Positions 26,401 to 41,400 of a DNA stretch of 64,000 nucleotides are shown in pieces. The notes beneath the pieces were generated by a model. It worked only from the letters and a program-made list of their open reading frames with translations, was not told where the DNA came from and searched no databases. The stretch spans positions 70,441,168 to 70,505,167 of the forward strand of contig OX235270.1 in NCBI GenBank assembly GCA_944472135.2, given 5' to 3'. This stretch comes from Trichobilharzia regenti. Taxonomy: Eukaryota > Platyhelminthes > Trematoda > Strigeidida > Schistosomatidae. The stretch's first letter is position 1. Each line of letters starts with the position of its first letter. The translations under genes and the position numbers were made by a program.

Positions 26401-29400
26401 AATTCATGTACATCGAAAATTAAAAGCATAAATAGTTATTCACAAATAAACAACTTTATGTATAACAGAAATGAAAACTGAGTTCAGGTGTGCAAATTAT
26501 TTTTACATCAAAATTCATAAGTTTGTTGTCAATGTATTTGTATATCAGCTTATCGAATAATTATTTACCAGCTAACGGATAATGCATGTAGAAGTTTTAA
26601 CCTTTATGCAGAAACGGTAGACTCTAAGCTAATAAGGCCTTTTTGTCTGAACAGTTTTCACGTATTCTTTTTAATTCACAGCCCATAAATGCAATTTGTT
26701 TTTATGCTATTTCTGACTTATTTGATAACTTTACGTCAAGTAGTATTAACTCTCGCTTAGGTAAGAACTCTTCCTTAAAGTCCTCTGAGTATCGTCTGTG
26801 ACATCCATTTGAGAAATTTCGTTTTCAGAACGCGTGGAAAAACAATGAAGATTATTATTATAGTTATAAGATTGTTATTTATATGGTTTAACATTCTGTG
26901 AATAGGTGTGAAGTAAAAGTCTTAAATTTAGAATATAAAACATAAGAAATACTTTCTACTTACTGAAATGCTATTCATAAAGGTAGAAATAATGTTTAAA
27001 TTGTTCTGGTGTGGTATTCTGTATTTAAGAAGAATATAGCTCCAAGTGTTGAGTAATTTGCTTCTGTGCTCTCGATTAAAAGGCCCACAGTAAACAAGAA
27101 AAGCTGCAAGGTAGAGTGAGTCACCCAATAAGTGAATGATTTGCTGCTTTAAGTTTTCAATTTGACTACTCCACTTTATCCCATCTTCACTAAAATCCTC
27201 TGTAAACTGATGGTACATTGAAATTCTGTTTGAAAGGCGTTGAGACTCTTGCTCTAAACTCAACTTTCTTCTAAATAAAGTTTCATATTTTTCTTGTAGG
27301 GCGTTGGCTAGTTCCATATTGTCCTGCAAAACTGTATCAGCATACAACTTCTTTCTTTTAATAGCAAAATATGTCCTTTTTAAGTCAGATATGTTTTCTT
27401 CTAATGGAATAATTTGTTTCTTGGCAAGCGAGAAATATTCACAAACAATCAAAACCCATGTAAGCAATCCAGATAAGCTTCCGCAGATTTTTCTAAGCGT
27501 TACAGTATTAAAATCGTCTTCCAATATATAAGCTTCCAGTAGATCGAAATGTTCCTGGTTTAATCTTCTCAGTGGATAATCTCTTAATAGATTTAGGAAA
27601 TTCGGCTTCATTATGAGCTTTTTTGAACGTTTCCATGAATTCGGCATAAAGATTCCACGCTGTTTATCAACGCGAATTTTATCTAACGGATAGTTTAGTA
27701 GTATTAATAGACAGTCCATAACTCGCATAAGTAAGTTTGGAGGTCCTTGGGATTTACGCAGTAGTCTGATGTCTGTGTATCGAATGTTTTTAAGAGAGTT
27801 GTTTAACCGTGTTAGCACAGGTGTGACACAGTTTTCTTGAATGGCTTTTGCTTTTTGTTGTTCTCTGATAGTCTGCTTTATTTCTCTTAACTGAGTATTT
27901 ACCTCATCTGAACGATGGTGTGCATTTTCGACAGTTTGCTTCTGCTTTATTAAAACCTCATACAACTCACTGATCTGTTTTTCTACTGTATGGATTTGGT
28001 TTTTGTTGTTCGTCAAAGTTACTTTAAGATCGTTAACACTAGATTTAATATTGTTAATCTTTTGCAAACTTTTGCCCAAGTGATTATTTTGTTTCATGAT
28101 TTCGCTGTGTCGCATAGAATGTACCTAAATATTAAGGGAAGAAATGTAAAAAGTTAGCTGTCTTTACACTTAAAAAACTAAGCAAATATTAAACTGAGTG
28201 AAAATTTTCAGAAGTAGATAAGTTTTCATTTTTCGGAACCCTAGTGAAATCGCAAAACTAACCAGATGAACAACTATATCCCAGAGAAATGGTCTTTATT
28301 TACTTTACATAAAGTAATAAATTACGAACAACCTGTAAGGGACTGAAAGTAGTTAGAAAACCCTAGTAGCAGAATAACAATGCTACTGATCATGAGAAAT
28401 GTATCACTACATTTTTGGCGTTATTATACATATATATTCTTATTCAGTAGATTTAGATGAATGACTAAGGGCAAAAACACAAACACCATACCATATCCTC
28501 AATGCCTTTCATTAAAACTGTAAGTAAATCAACTTATCAGAGAAGCAGTTTCACATGAACAAGAATGGCATATAATCTTCATTCACTGGCATTTATATTT
28601 TTATAAAACACAACATAATCGAGCTTCGAGCAAAGAATATTCTTTTCAATAAATTCCTCTTCAGGCTCTACAATTATATACATGTTTATATACACAGAAT
28701 ATTCAAGGTTGGTAGTTAATAACAATATTAGTGTTTTTTAAATAATATCGATTTGTAAAGCAAGATCAATGCAATTACAGTTCACTAAAGATACTTAAAT
28801 TATAATAGTAATAAAGATATAATAGCGAGTAGGATATCAACTAAAATTAGGAAATTTTCACGAAAATTGAGAATCATTCAAACCTAGATGGCCAAGGTAG
28901 GGACAGCGTCTGAACTAACTTCTTTTGGACGCACAAATTAGGCTTTTTAATGTGGATCCCAACAGCCTCAGCAATATTTAGTAATCGAACTCTTAAGGCG
29001 AAGTTGAGATTTGTTGGTATCCGATAAATAACTTTGAAAGCTTGATTAACATCAATCCTATGTTCTGTATCCATCTGTGTATATAAACATGTATATAATT
29101 GTAGAGCCAGAAGAGGAATTTATTGAAAAGAATATTCTTTGCTCGAAGCTCGATTATGTTGTGTTTTATAGATATCTGAATGAATATTTTTGCTATATTT
29201 ATATTTTTATTCATAATATAGCATGACAACTATGTGAATGTATTCTTAGCGAAAAAAGGCCTTTTTGTGCAAAATGAACGTTCGCTCGTCTAACTGATTA
29301 ACGGCTTGAACATTATTACTGTTTGTAAACAGTCATACTATTTCATAATAAATCAAGATATGAACGTTTTACCACTGTGGTTTACCTATCGTGTTAACTT

Positions 29401-32400
29401 TAGTACAGCGACCCTTTTTTATCAAATTAAATTGATCTTATTTACCGAATATATGATTTCTGTGGTTTTGTTATTCTTTTACTAATAGTAGATATTATTC
29501 TAAATTTTTTTTCATGATTTTTCTGATCTTTTACTGAGTTTTAGACAGAGAAATAAATAGCCATTAATTCACCTTAAATCCTTTCAATGAAGTGCGTAGG
29601 TGCAAAAGATAGTGGACTGTGCTGAACGAATGCTTCAACGACAAACCCTAAAAACGAAGCTAATTGTAGCGGTACAGTCTTTTATTATGTTCACATAATG
29701 ATATAAGCAATATATTGTCTAGATATTCGACTTATTTGGCTGGCTCAAGAGTTCTTGCTATTCTGTACCGGTAAATGTTGCTCTATAGTAATGTCTAGGC
29801 TTCAGAATTCAAAGATAAACACAACACCTCCCACAACATCTCAACTGATTCTTTCAAAGTAATTTACAAAGTTAACAGAAACCTACCAAAAGCAGTATGT
29901 TTCTGACTTCCCTGTACTGCAGAAGCCCTCACAATATGCATCGAGAAACCAGAGCTGTGTGTTCAAAAGAAATTAGTCCAACCTCTACAACTACCATGGA
30001 CCTAGTTCGGTATGTTCCCTCAGATTCCGTTTTTGTTTTTCCTCTCGTTCTCTTTTTTCTTTTTGATCTTTTATCGTTCGCCGTGTGTGTGTGATTCTTA
30101 TTCCCTCAGACTTCATTCGATTCACCCCAGTTTTTCAGTTATATAAACAGTTATTTTAAGGTTATTTCCATGCTTTTCATGTTCACATTTATAATTCATT
30201 TAAAAATTAACTATTTTACAGTTATATCTTAATCATGTGCAATTTTTGTGTTTCTAAGGCTCTTGTAATCTATATTCACACCTCCTAACTTCCATTTCAG
30301 GTTAAAATTATTATTTCAGTTTTGTTTCCATGCTCATTTTTACACACTTGATATCCGTCTTAATTCTGGGTAATTTTGTTTCCAAGCCTGTCGTAAAAAC
30401 CATATCTAGTTGAAAATAATTATCACCTTTTATTCACCGTCCTAATTATGTGGAATTGAACAAGAATTGTATCCATTTAAAATTATGTATTTAAATGCGA
30501 TTGTACAGCTTCTGAAAATGAAATCGCCGAAAAGATATCTTTGCTGAACTTCGTGTTCTCTTCTTTCTAACATAAAATTGCATTTACATTATTGATTGCC
30601 TTTATATATCTCCTGTTTTACCGGGAACTCATCGTTTTTTACTTAAATTCCAGTAACACTTACTCAAACTGCGGATATATTCAAGCAGTGCCATATCGTC
30701 GCCCATGCTGAACTATCTGCACTTTTGGGAAGTTACCTAACTATAGTAGATCTGTGAAGTGTTTACACAATGCCTACACGTATTTCACTGTCCAAATGGA
30801 CTTAAACTATTTAAACACCAGTAGTAGCCTATTATTCACTGTTTAAGTAATATATTGATATTACGCCAAAAATTTCATTCTAGTATTGAATAATACTAGG
30901 GAGGATGTTGAAAATGAGGTGTTGGATTTATTAAAAAAGATATAAGGTGTAACGAAATTTTCAACAAATCTTTAAGCAAGTGATTAAAAACATTAATAAT
31001 TGTAGACAAGAAACAACAACAATGGCGGACAAGTAGTGTGTAGTGCTGCATTTTATGTCACTTACTCTTCTTATCTGCTCAAGATAAAATATGTATGACG
31101 CAGGGTAAAAGCAAACGCTTCTCTGAAAACAAATCCAGTAATCTAAGCAAAGCTTTGAAGCGCTCATATGCACATTCATAACAGCTTCAGCAACATTATC
31201 TTCAGATGAAAACTCACTGTTTTGAAACATGTGTTCTGCTATAGTCATGTATGCCTCCGGAGACCAGTCGTAGAACCAATCTATTGTGGTATACATTATC
31301 AATTTAGAAATATTTGGCAATCTGTGGATGGATTTATCTCTCTCAGAACAATAACAGAGAATAACGTGTAGGTGGTGTTTTACACTTGACTCATAGGATT
31401 TGTGTAATTCTCCGATTCGCTGTTCAATTTTATCATAAAAACCTGAGGAAATATTATTTTCATGACAAATAAACTCTTCCAGTTCAGCCCTTCCAATTAG
31501 ATTAGGGATCTGTAATTAATAAGTTTAAAATATTTTATTCGAAACCGTGGTTTTATCAATAGGCTGAGCTAAATCACAGTTTACAAAATTTTACATTGAA
31601 GACTGAAAAATACTTAGTAAAGCCTAAAGCCCATGGAACATCAGTCTAATAGGAAATAGGCACATAACTAAGTATCTGAATGAATATTCACCTACTAGCG
31701 CGGGAATAATATTTATTGTTCTTATCTAACAATCACGTATTTAAACGACCAAGGTAAAGGGGAATAGAATTACCTAAGAATAAAATTAATCTTAACCACA
31801 AGAAGACATATGAAAACACAGCTAAATTTACACAGTTGGAAACATTTTTAAGCCACTTTTTTTAAGATCTACACACTATCCGACTGTGGAAACCAGTGGT
31901 TGAAGACTCTCTGGTCAAAACCATTCTCGACAATGCAGTTGTATCTACTCGTTATTCTGAAATCCTCACTAATCTTTACCTGATAATTTCCTCTCCAGTA
32001 GATCTTCATCGGCCGTCATTTTTACTACACTTTCTTTTTACTACTTCCAAATGTGTTTCATAGAAGTGCAACAACTTGAGCGAGTGTATTTTCGTGCAAA
32101 GTTCCACGACGGTCTGTTTGATGGTCACTCAAACAAACATACTATGTCAATGCATGAAGTCTACAGCCAAGCTATTCACCCCTCCATGAGTGTCATCACA
32201 GACCAATAATGAGTGATCAAACTAAGTATTACCCCTCCTTAGCGAACGAAATGGTACTGGGGCTGGACCTGCCTGTCAAGAATGGTGGTAACTTGGTATG
32301 CATAATATATCCCATAATGAACAAAGGATCATTATCCCATCAACTGGCTTTTTTCCTTTGTCCAACATTATCTTTAATCTAAGCATTGCATGCATTACAT

Positions 32401-35400
32401 TTCGCGCGATTAGTGCATATCTTCATTAGCTACGGAGATTCCTTTGAAACGAGAACCTGCAGATGCTGGAACCATGTGCCCTACGCATCCGTTATAGACT
32501 TCATCAAGACTACCATATTTTCACGAAATTTTATTAGTGTTCATGTTATGTAAATCTTGATATGAAATGCAAACAAAAAAATGAAATAAACTTTTTAGAT
32601 CTACACACAAAACGGAAGTAAGTGGGTGGCATTTAGAAAATTATTAACTACATATATATTTTTATAATTCTTGTCCCATCGTCTACCTAAGTTGTTAAGT
32701 AAGATTTATTTATAATGGCTGCACGGAATGCTGAAAGCGGTATGAATGCAGTAGGGTAGAGCAAAAACCGAAATGTGTATGACTTCAGATTAAAAAGTAT
32801 AGATGAATGCAGGTAATAATTCAGAAGTAGTCTTACATCTATTCCCAGTACCTATAACTATATTCAGCAATCAACTGGTACACGTAGAGGCACTTACTTC
32901 GGAAGAACAAAGAAATGGATATTCTGCCGATCTTTAAAAACCAAATTCTTGTAACTGGTGCATTCATGTTCCACATAAGACACGAAATAGACATTTTTAA
33001 TGCCTGTAATGGTCGACAAATAGGAGAATTCAGGTAATCTTAGCGTCTTGAAATCATAGGCATTGCATCAGTACAACTACTTCCGTGTTTTCACTAGCCA
33101 GCCTCTTACTATTGTTAAGGGTGAGTGATTTAAATCCAAAAACTGAAAGTCTCTAAATTTCCTCAGATTCAGTTTTGTACTATTTGTGATTCACTTTGAT
33201 TGTGGACCATTATTATTATTACTGTCTATCTCTTTCATTTCTGATCTGTACATATCAATTCGCTGCCTAGTTAACTAACCAGAAAAGAAGGAAGATTAAG
33301 GCAAAAGGCGGACAATCTAACCCATGGACTAGCGCTTCCATCTTTACGGAAACTTAACAGAGCGTTGTAGTAAATACTTTATAAAAATTTAGCAAAGAAA
33401 CTTCCGTTACAATTGCTGTTTTCTCATCACAGTTGTACATATTAAGCAATACTAAAAAGGCTTTCCTAATATCTACTATTTAAATTTATAAATGGAATTA
33501 AGTGCACCTCGTACACGAGGACCGATTTCTCCTTGAATTCAGGCTTTGTGATTCAGTCTGTTGTGAAAATTCATTCTGTTGGAAACGTTTGTGGATTACA
33601 AGTGCGTTTATATCGTTACAATTATTTCCTGAATATATAACCCCGCACACTGCAACCTAAATAAATTTTTAAAATAGCTTGCCTGAAAATTCATCATTTT
33701 TAACGGTCATTTGTTACACGTACCTGATACCTACTGACTATCGACAAACCTCTGTTTATGTAAACAGGATAAGTTATGGATGACGACATGCTGGCTAGAG
33801 CATCAATAAGTCATCCCATTTTACTGTGTGTAGTATCATAAGCATAATACTAGATGTTAGGAGTTAGTTGAAATATAGTTAGAGATATTTATTTAGAGTT
33901 ACTTACAAATCCATTCTGTAGAACTGCACTGATTAATTCAGTCGGTGAGTCTTTGAATGTTTTACACTTATCATTAATTTTTGTATCATTCAGAATAGCA
34001 TTGATTGCAAGAAGTAGGACAGTCCCAGTATTTTTTAAGCCAGCATTACGATGAGCAGCTTTCAATTTTTCAACAAAGTTTGGATACTTGAAATCACTGT
34101 GTTTAAGGAAGATAATGGATTTTCGTTATATGATTAATAACCGAAAGTTAGATAAATATATAGTTTAAATATCGTTTATAGATTCCTTTCATTAGAATGG
34201 AATCTAAGTAATGTAAAAATGTGTCTGTATGATTAAGCATGAAATTGATTTCATCTATTTGAAAAGTTATAAAATTGAAGATATATATAACAGATGCTGA
34301 AGGGAATGAAGCATTCAAAATGGTATGGTGCGTCGGTGGTACAGCGGTTAGGCCGCTCGCCGACCATGCACATGGTCCGGGGTTCGATTCCCGGCCGACT
34401 CACTCCTTTACCTCGCTAAGCCAGAAATAATTCTGGTAAAAGGGAAAGGTTCTGCATGAAGCTAGCAACCCCATCCTGTAAAATAAACACTTCTACAGAA
34501 ACTTCAAGCCAATATCTTGGAGCCCTATGTTCCACCGGGGAACGTGAAGGAAAAAGATGGTATGAATTGTACTGACTTTTCAGAATCTGATTATTTATGG
34601 AATAAATGGGTGAATATAGTTTGAAAAAATTATTCATTGTGATGGACTAAAGTTAACTATGAAGGAAAAAGGTTAGATAACAAATTGTGTTAGAATTCAA
34701 CTTGAGATATAGTGCAAATCGTGCCAAATTAAAATATGAAGTTTCCAAATGAATTGGAAAAGAGCAGAAATATACTAAAGACATTGGATAACACGACAGA
34801 ACATCTATGTAAAATTGACACTTTTTCCCTTTCGAGCAAGCCTGATGCAATCTGTGGTTTTAATAACAAATAATTAGTTTGAGTTCTTCAGCTTTCGAAA
34901 AATCTGAGAATTCTGACATTACTTTCATCGTCAGCCTAGTGAAAAAACTACTATAAATGTTGATATTTTAGCTTTGGATTTTTGAAGAAAGTTTTAGCAA
35001 GTAAGAAAGAGTATCCTTCCCATTACTGTCTTCAATAAACTTATTTTTACTTGCACGTAAATTGTGTTAAAAGCAGTTTTGAGGATAGTCATGAAGCGAA
35101 TCTTTAAAAAATCAAGCATTCTTTTTATGTACAAAGTATGTTTTAAAAACTTTTGTATTCACTTTGAGTGTTTGGAGTAGACAGCGAGAAAAAAAAACCA
35201 TGAACTGCATTTTCTTGCCTGCTGGCATTTATCACAAGTACACATGCACAATTATAAGAGAAATCATGAGGTTTGCACCAGCAAAACTGAGCTCCGATGT
35301 CATAGAAGTTATAAATGAAGCATACTTAAAAACAGAGGTTGTAATGTCATCTGCTACCCAGTGACTAGGTGGCTGAATTATGGGAGGTGTACCAACTCGA

Positions 35401-38400
35401 AAAACATATCACATTAGGTTCTAATAAATTAACAGTCAGTGCGCTGCAGCATTAGTGTTATCATGTCTTGGAGATACAAAAACACACTGCTCTGATAGTA
35501 AGTTAATCAAACTTCAGAACTATGCACGTTCAGCTGTTGAGAGTTTGAGATGTTTTAAAATATTTAACTCTAATTCTAAACTGCTTTATCTTGTGGATTC
35601 AGAGGAAAAAATGTATCAGAGAATACTACAGAAAGACTTTCAAACAACAGAATATTTGAATGTCTTCTAAGTGGACTCCTTGTTATCCCTGAAATTCTTT
35701 GTTACTTCAAAAAACCATTCTAGTCTGTTATAGAAAGCATTCAGTTAAAAGCATGGTGAAGATGTGAATTGCTCAAAATATTTACCTAAATCAGGTTCAT
35801 TCATTAAGAAAATTATCTGGGTTACCTTTCTAAAGTACTCTTGACTGTACTGGGCCAAGTAAATGCAAGTTCTTAGTCTGGATTAGTTATCCGCATATAA
35901 CGATCCTGAGGAATGGAATGATTACATTTAGCCTCTTGACTTTGAATGTACATAAGCTACATGTGAAATGATAGTGTTTTACTAATTGGCTCGAGTTTGT
36001 TTGTGCTTTGCCTTTAAATCATTCTCAATGGTACAGATGCATTCAATCTTTATGAATTCCTGGATGCATCTAATTCTAGTTATTCTCAATATACTGTCAC
36101 ACACTTCTATTCATTATAATTGCATTGGATATTTCCTTACCTTAAGGTGTTAAACGGAGTGGCAACTTGAAGCACTACACTTTTTTCACATTTCTACACT
36201 GAAAACTCTGTCAGTTAATTCTTAGAATATGGACTGTGTCTTCCTGTGTAAATGTTTATTTTATTTAATATTACCAGCAAAGTGATTTTATTTACCTGGA
36301 ACTAGAGACCTCCACAACCTCATAGCCCGAGATGAGGCAGCTCAGTTTAGCTACCGACCGTTTACCACAACCATACGGTCCAGCTAAAAGCATGTGACCA
36401 CCTGGATTGCGAACAGCACGACATATGCGAACTATGTGACGAACGAAATCTGGGAATAAAATCAAGTTCTCTTTGGAATTCGCTTTATTCTTCTGGACTG
36501 ATTGTTGTAATTGCTGGATATGAGTGCACAAAGAGCTTAGTCCTTCCACCTACCAAAAGCAAACAATTGATTAAATACTTCATTTTACTTCTAACAAACA
36601 TGTTGCACATGTATTCTCTGGTGCATAAAATGTACACTTAAAGTGAACGAAAGTTGATGTGAGTTTCCTTAACTGAGACACTGAATAAACATTTTCAGAT
36701 ACTAAACGCCACAGCCAAAAAGACAAACATATCTTCTTCCTTGTCTCGTCTTTCTGACCATAGAGCATGCACCGGTCGAAATTTTCACTAATAACTTGTA
36801 ATTGACACAAATTATTTTATTAGTCGACAAAACTGAAAGATTTGGTAGGATAAATCTAGAATTATTGGTTCCTTTCCAAGGAATATGTCAAAAAAGACCC
36901 TTGTGATACTTCTAATTTTTTAAATTTTTTATTCAGCTTAATTCTACAGAAATGAAGTGAAGTTTATGACGATAAAAGCAAGTCGTATGCTTAAACGTTG
37001 TTATTTCAGTGTTCACCAAAACAGAAGAAATTTATCCCTTTTTCCCGAAGAACTAAGATGTATTTTTTGGTTGACAGCAACTTTTATAAATTTTTAATCA
37101 ATAATACTTCTTTCCTAGGCGGATTTATCTGCTTCATTGCGAGATGCCACTAATAAGAACTTTTCATTTAGTGAAAACATATGTTAATTCAAATTCGCTT
37201 TGTTGTTAGGGTTTGTGACGTCTTTGGAAATCTCTTCAGAATGGAAGCTCAGTCTTCAGATCAAGTCACTGTTCTTTTCATGAGTTTACTCTCATTTATT
37301 TCATTCCGGCTTCTTTCTTACAGTGTAGTACAGAAACTAAAGTTCAGATGAATAACGACTTTTCCACACTAAAACCAAACTTAAGTGATTTCGGCTTTAT
37401 AACGTTGTGATAAATACGATTTACTCTGCTAGTTTGAATAATTTATCAAGGTCACTAGGTATTCAGGTTGCTAGGTTTCAAAAGTAGCGGAAACAACAGT
37501 ATTACATCTAGTTTAGAGAGATTTGTTTTCGAAACACTATAGAAGACAAATTTTTCGAGACATGTTTATCACAGTGCATGAAATACTGCCTTCTCTTCTA
37601 ATTACATTATCACTACTGTTATTCATTCCTTGCATCCAGAGTGTAATATAGGGCTTCGATGATGCATATCTATTTTCCTTCGTCCACTACCATTAGTTTT
37701 AGCCAGTTCCACGATTGTCCACAAACTTTCCTTTTCTTGTCACTTGGTCTTCTCATTATTGCCCTCAGAGGCCCATACGTCTTTTTGTATTAGAGTCCCA
37801 CTCTAGAGTTTGGTGCAAAATGTCAACTGAATGTGTCCTCAGTGTATATTTAGTCCGTTTCATCTCCTTCTGTACATTTTGTAGTTAACAGATTGTTGTC
37901 TGGTTTAATTCCAGCTAGAGCTCCTTGTTGCTCGTCCTTTTAGGCTGGTCATAGGACCTTTATTATCGTATGAAGGAATGTGTTGATAAGGATCTCTAGA
38001 CTGGTGGAAATGGTTTCAGTGAAGCATTATCTATGGCTTTCAACTATACAGAAGCCCTAACTTGTCATTAGTATTAAAAATTGGGATCTTGCTCCGTGTT
38101 GAATGCTTTAAAACTCCACACTCATTTCAGAGCAATAAACTCCAGTCATATTGGCTGATATTCACATCCTAATCTGTGCTGTCATTATTTTAATCGATGC
38201 AGGCCAGGTAAGCTACCGAGAAGACTTCCTTTAGAATTCTCACAGAACTTTACATTAAAGCAATCTGATGGTTTAGAATTAAACAGTTTACTCAAACGAA
38301 AATTTGAAATGGTTTTCCTTGGTTTTTCCTGAGTATTAATTGACTCAACACTTTATTGAGGCGAGAAAATCAAGCTATTACAATGGTCGAATAGAATTCA

Positions 38401-41400
38401 CTACTTAAAAATTGATTCGCGACTTGCAATTCACACATGTTTACGCGAAACTTCACTGCAGTTTCCTTTGACACCATATTCATTCGGCCCTCCTAACTGA
38501 GTCAAACCAAGTGGACCTCTGGTGGGCCTGAATCCAAACAACTCGAACCATCATCCAGCGTTTGGATCACTTTGATCTGCCTAGCAAACACTACTGGCCG
38601 GTGGCAGAGGTACACAACTACTCACAACCATCAATCAGGAGTATGTAACACCTTACAACTATATATTAACTTGGTCATTCATATTCATTCTGAACAAATA
38701 GTTCCTCATCATAGAAGATTAGCATACCTGTTCATAAACCTTAGGTACATCATTCAAATGGTTTTCTACAAGGCCTTGTCTTTCAACATGGTTTCTGTTG
38801 GGAGGAGAAAGAGGCAAAGAACAGTTAAGGGAATAATAAAACAAACGGTTTGAACAAATTAGAAGACAAATGTGGTGCTGTTTTCCTATACGTTTCCTAC
38901 TAAACCTTTGAGCACGGTTTAATGTTAAGGGAATGTACCTTAAACAACAGTGTTACAGTTACCCAAATTGATATATACACACTATAAAACCAAAAGTTAG
39001 TACTACTAGACAGCCATCAACCTGGTGTAATTAAGCATAAAATTATCTACCACTTTAAGTGAATATAACTTTCTAACGAGATATTTACAAAATCGTCAAC
39101 TGTTAAAAAACTTACGCCAAAATAAATCTACAGGTCTAAATATAGGTCTGCGCAACAAATCAAAATGATATCGTTAAGTTACATTATTCTGAGATCACTG
39201 AATGCAAGTTTTAATTTATTTAGTGATTAATGGTGCAAAACCTGATTACGCAGTAATTATAAATTACTTCCCTTTTCCTCTTAAGGACTGACTAAGCTAA
39301 ATAGCAATTATTTCGTGGTAATGTCTTACGTATTCCGGGTTTTAGTCGGATTTTTTCCTTTCATGGACGTAGGCATTCAAGCAAATATTTAATGGTTCAG
39401 TGTAAAAGAAACCCTCTGTGTGACTTGATTGAAGCGTGTATATCACTGTTTACTGATTATGATTACTACGAAAATATATGGTCATGTTTGTCGGTAAAAG
39501 CTTCTCTCTTAATGACTTTCCTGCAAATGTTTCTCTGACACAGTTCACATTGCTTTTCTACAACCTGTTGTATAGCATGCTGCATAAGAATTAGGTTTCC
39601 GGGAGGCGTCCTCCTAAACCTTGCTTAGTTGTTTGAAAGCTCAACAAAGGGAAAGGTTGAGCGTGAGGCTAGCAACCCTACCCCCATAAAAATAACACCA
39701 CTGAAACTTCCAAGTTCAAGGTTGAATCCCTATGTTCCACTTGGAAAGCAAACTGGGTGAAGAAAAGAACGACAGTGATGACACTATCCATTGAAGAATA
39801 TTACTATAATCCTTTTGCATCTTCATAAATCATTATCCTCAAAACCCAGTTGAATTCAGCCCTTGAATTTGCTCCTGATTTTCCGATCTTCATCTTTAAA
39901 AGGTGGCGAGGTCTGTTAAATGCCAGTAATTTTGTATCACAGAAACCTGTTCACTGTCTCGGCAAAAACAGATTTGTTTGTTTCATCATGCTTTCATCAA
40001 GATCTGTTACTAATTGTTGATATGATAATCCCATTCTGTGCTTCCAGAGGTTTTTCAGTTAAGCATTCTAAATCATCAGTGAAATAATGTAATTCTTTTG
40101 TCATGAGATATGCGCCACAACTTTTCAGCTGTCATACTATTTAAGTTGATCGTTGATAATTTTCCTAGTGTCACTCATCGTGTTTAACATGGCTTTAGTA
40201 TTACACTGAAATAGTAATAGAAAATATGTCACTCAATCCTTCAGTCTAAATTTCTAGGCAGAATAAAAAATATTAATAATATCATGCTGCTAAACCATGC
40301 AATTTCGTTGATGGAAACGTATTTCCATTTTAGGAAAGTATATATTTATATATGTGTATATATATATAATTCAAGTCCAATTTAACAGTTTACTTCTTAT
40401 TTTCACTGAACTCTTTAAATAATCTACAAAGAAGTAATGGCGCTGTAAACAATTTTTGAAATGGTTAGAAGAAAAGAAATGAAAACAAAAAAGTGAGAAC
40501 CAAAAAGAATTTAAGTGAATATCTAACCCCATAAAATCCACAAAAATGACTTCACTCGACAACAGTGTTTCACATTCTTTTCCTAACTTGCTTGTAACTG
40601 TTTGAATAAGATTCGCATCAAACCATTTTTCATCCTCCACAACAGACAAGCGATCGGCAAGTACACGACGAACTTCATGCTGCCATAATGATAAGACACT
40701 CTCTTTTGACTTGAACACCTGTGAAACATATTTAAACAATGTTCACCAATTAAACTTTTCAATTTTCAAAAGCATCATACTTTCAGTGGTTTACCGATAT
40801 TACTGTAATGAACTGTATAAGCCAGTAATAAGTCAGTGAATAACAGGTGAGTAGTATACACAGTAAAAATTAGACGCACTACACTAAAGTTAAATGGAAA
40901 ACTAAATTTTCCCTTCTTTTATGTCTACTACAACGGTTATAACCGAAGACAACTCAAATCATACCTTTTTATTCTATCAGAAATCTGTAAAATTGAAGCA
41001 GTTCATGTCATGGTAAACCAAATAATCAAACATTTAATTTAAACCAACAACATTACTGCTCACTCTCTCTCTCTCTATATATATATGATCAGCATTCTTG
41101 TTTTTCTAAACATCTCGAAAATAGAAACAACATTCTTTAAAATGAAAGCTATTTATATACATTTCATATCAACCCTACTCACTAACATAGAATTTCACAC
41201 AAAAATGCGCATCAATTTTGCGTACCACAGTGTTATACAATAATTTTTACTGTGACTTTATCAAAATAAAATTTTGTCCATAATGGAATTGCACTACCAC
41301 GGTGTCCAAGTTTTATCCTTACTTTTTTATTACAGCTTGATTCCACACTGTATTTTTGGTACAAGTATGGAATTTTCAGCATGGATATCGGTAGCCCAAA

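Noticed and set aside
34328..34403. Functional tRNA gene
   Set aside because: The cloverleaf-like head with A and B boxes is repeated several times and always continues into a SINE body. The anticodon arm is a palindrome without a clear seven-base loop.
35164..35670. Two short plus-strand ORFs as a gene
   Set aside because: No motifs, no convincing splice link between them, and the lengths are compatible with chance.
36580..36810. Minus-strand ORF as the missing AAA3-AAA4 exon
   Set aside because: It does not match the family. The microexon at 38,728-38,794 supplies both the phase and the conserved residues.
41050..41090. CT/TA-rich tracts as a regulatory site
   Set aside because: These are simple microsatellites. 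Nothing ties them to a promoter.
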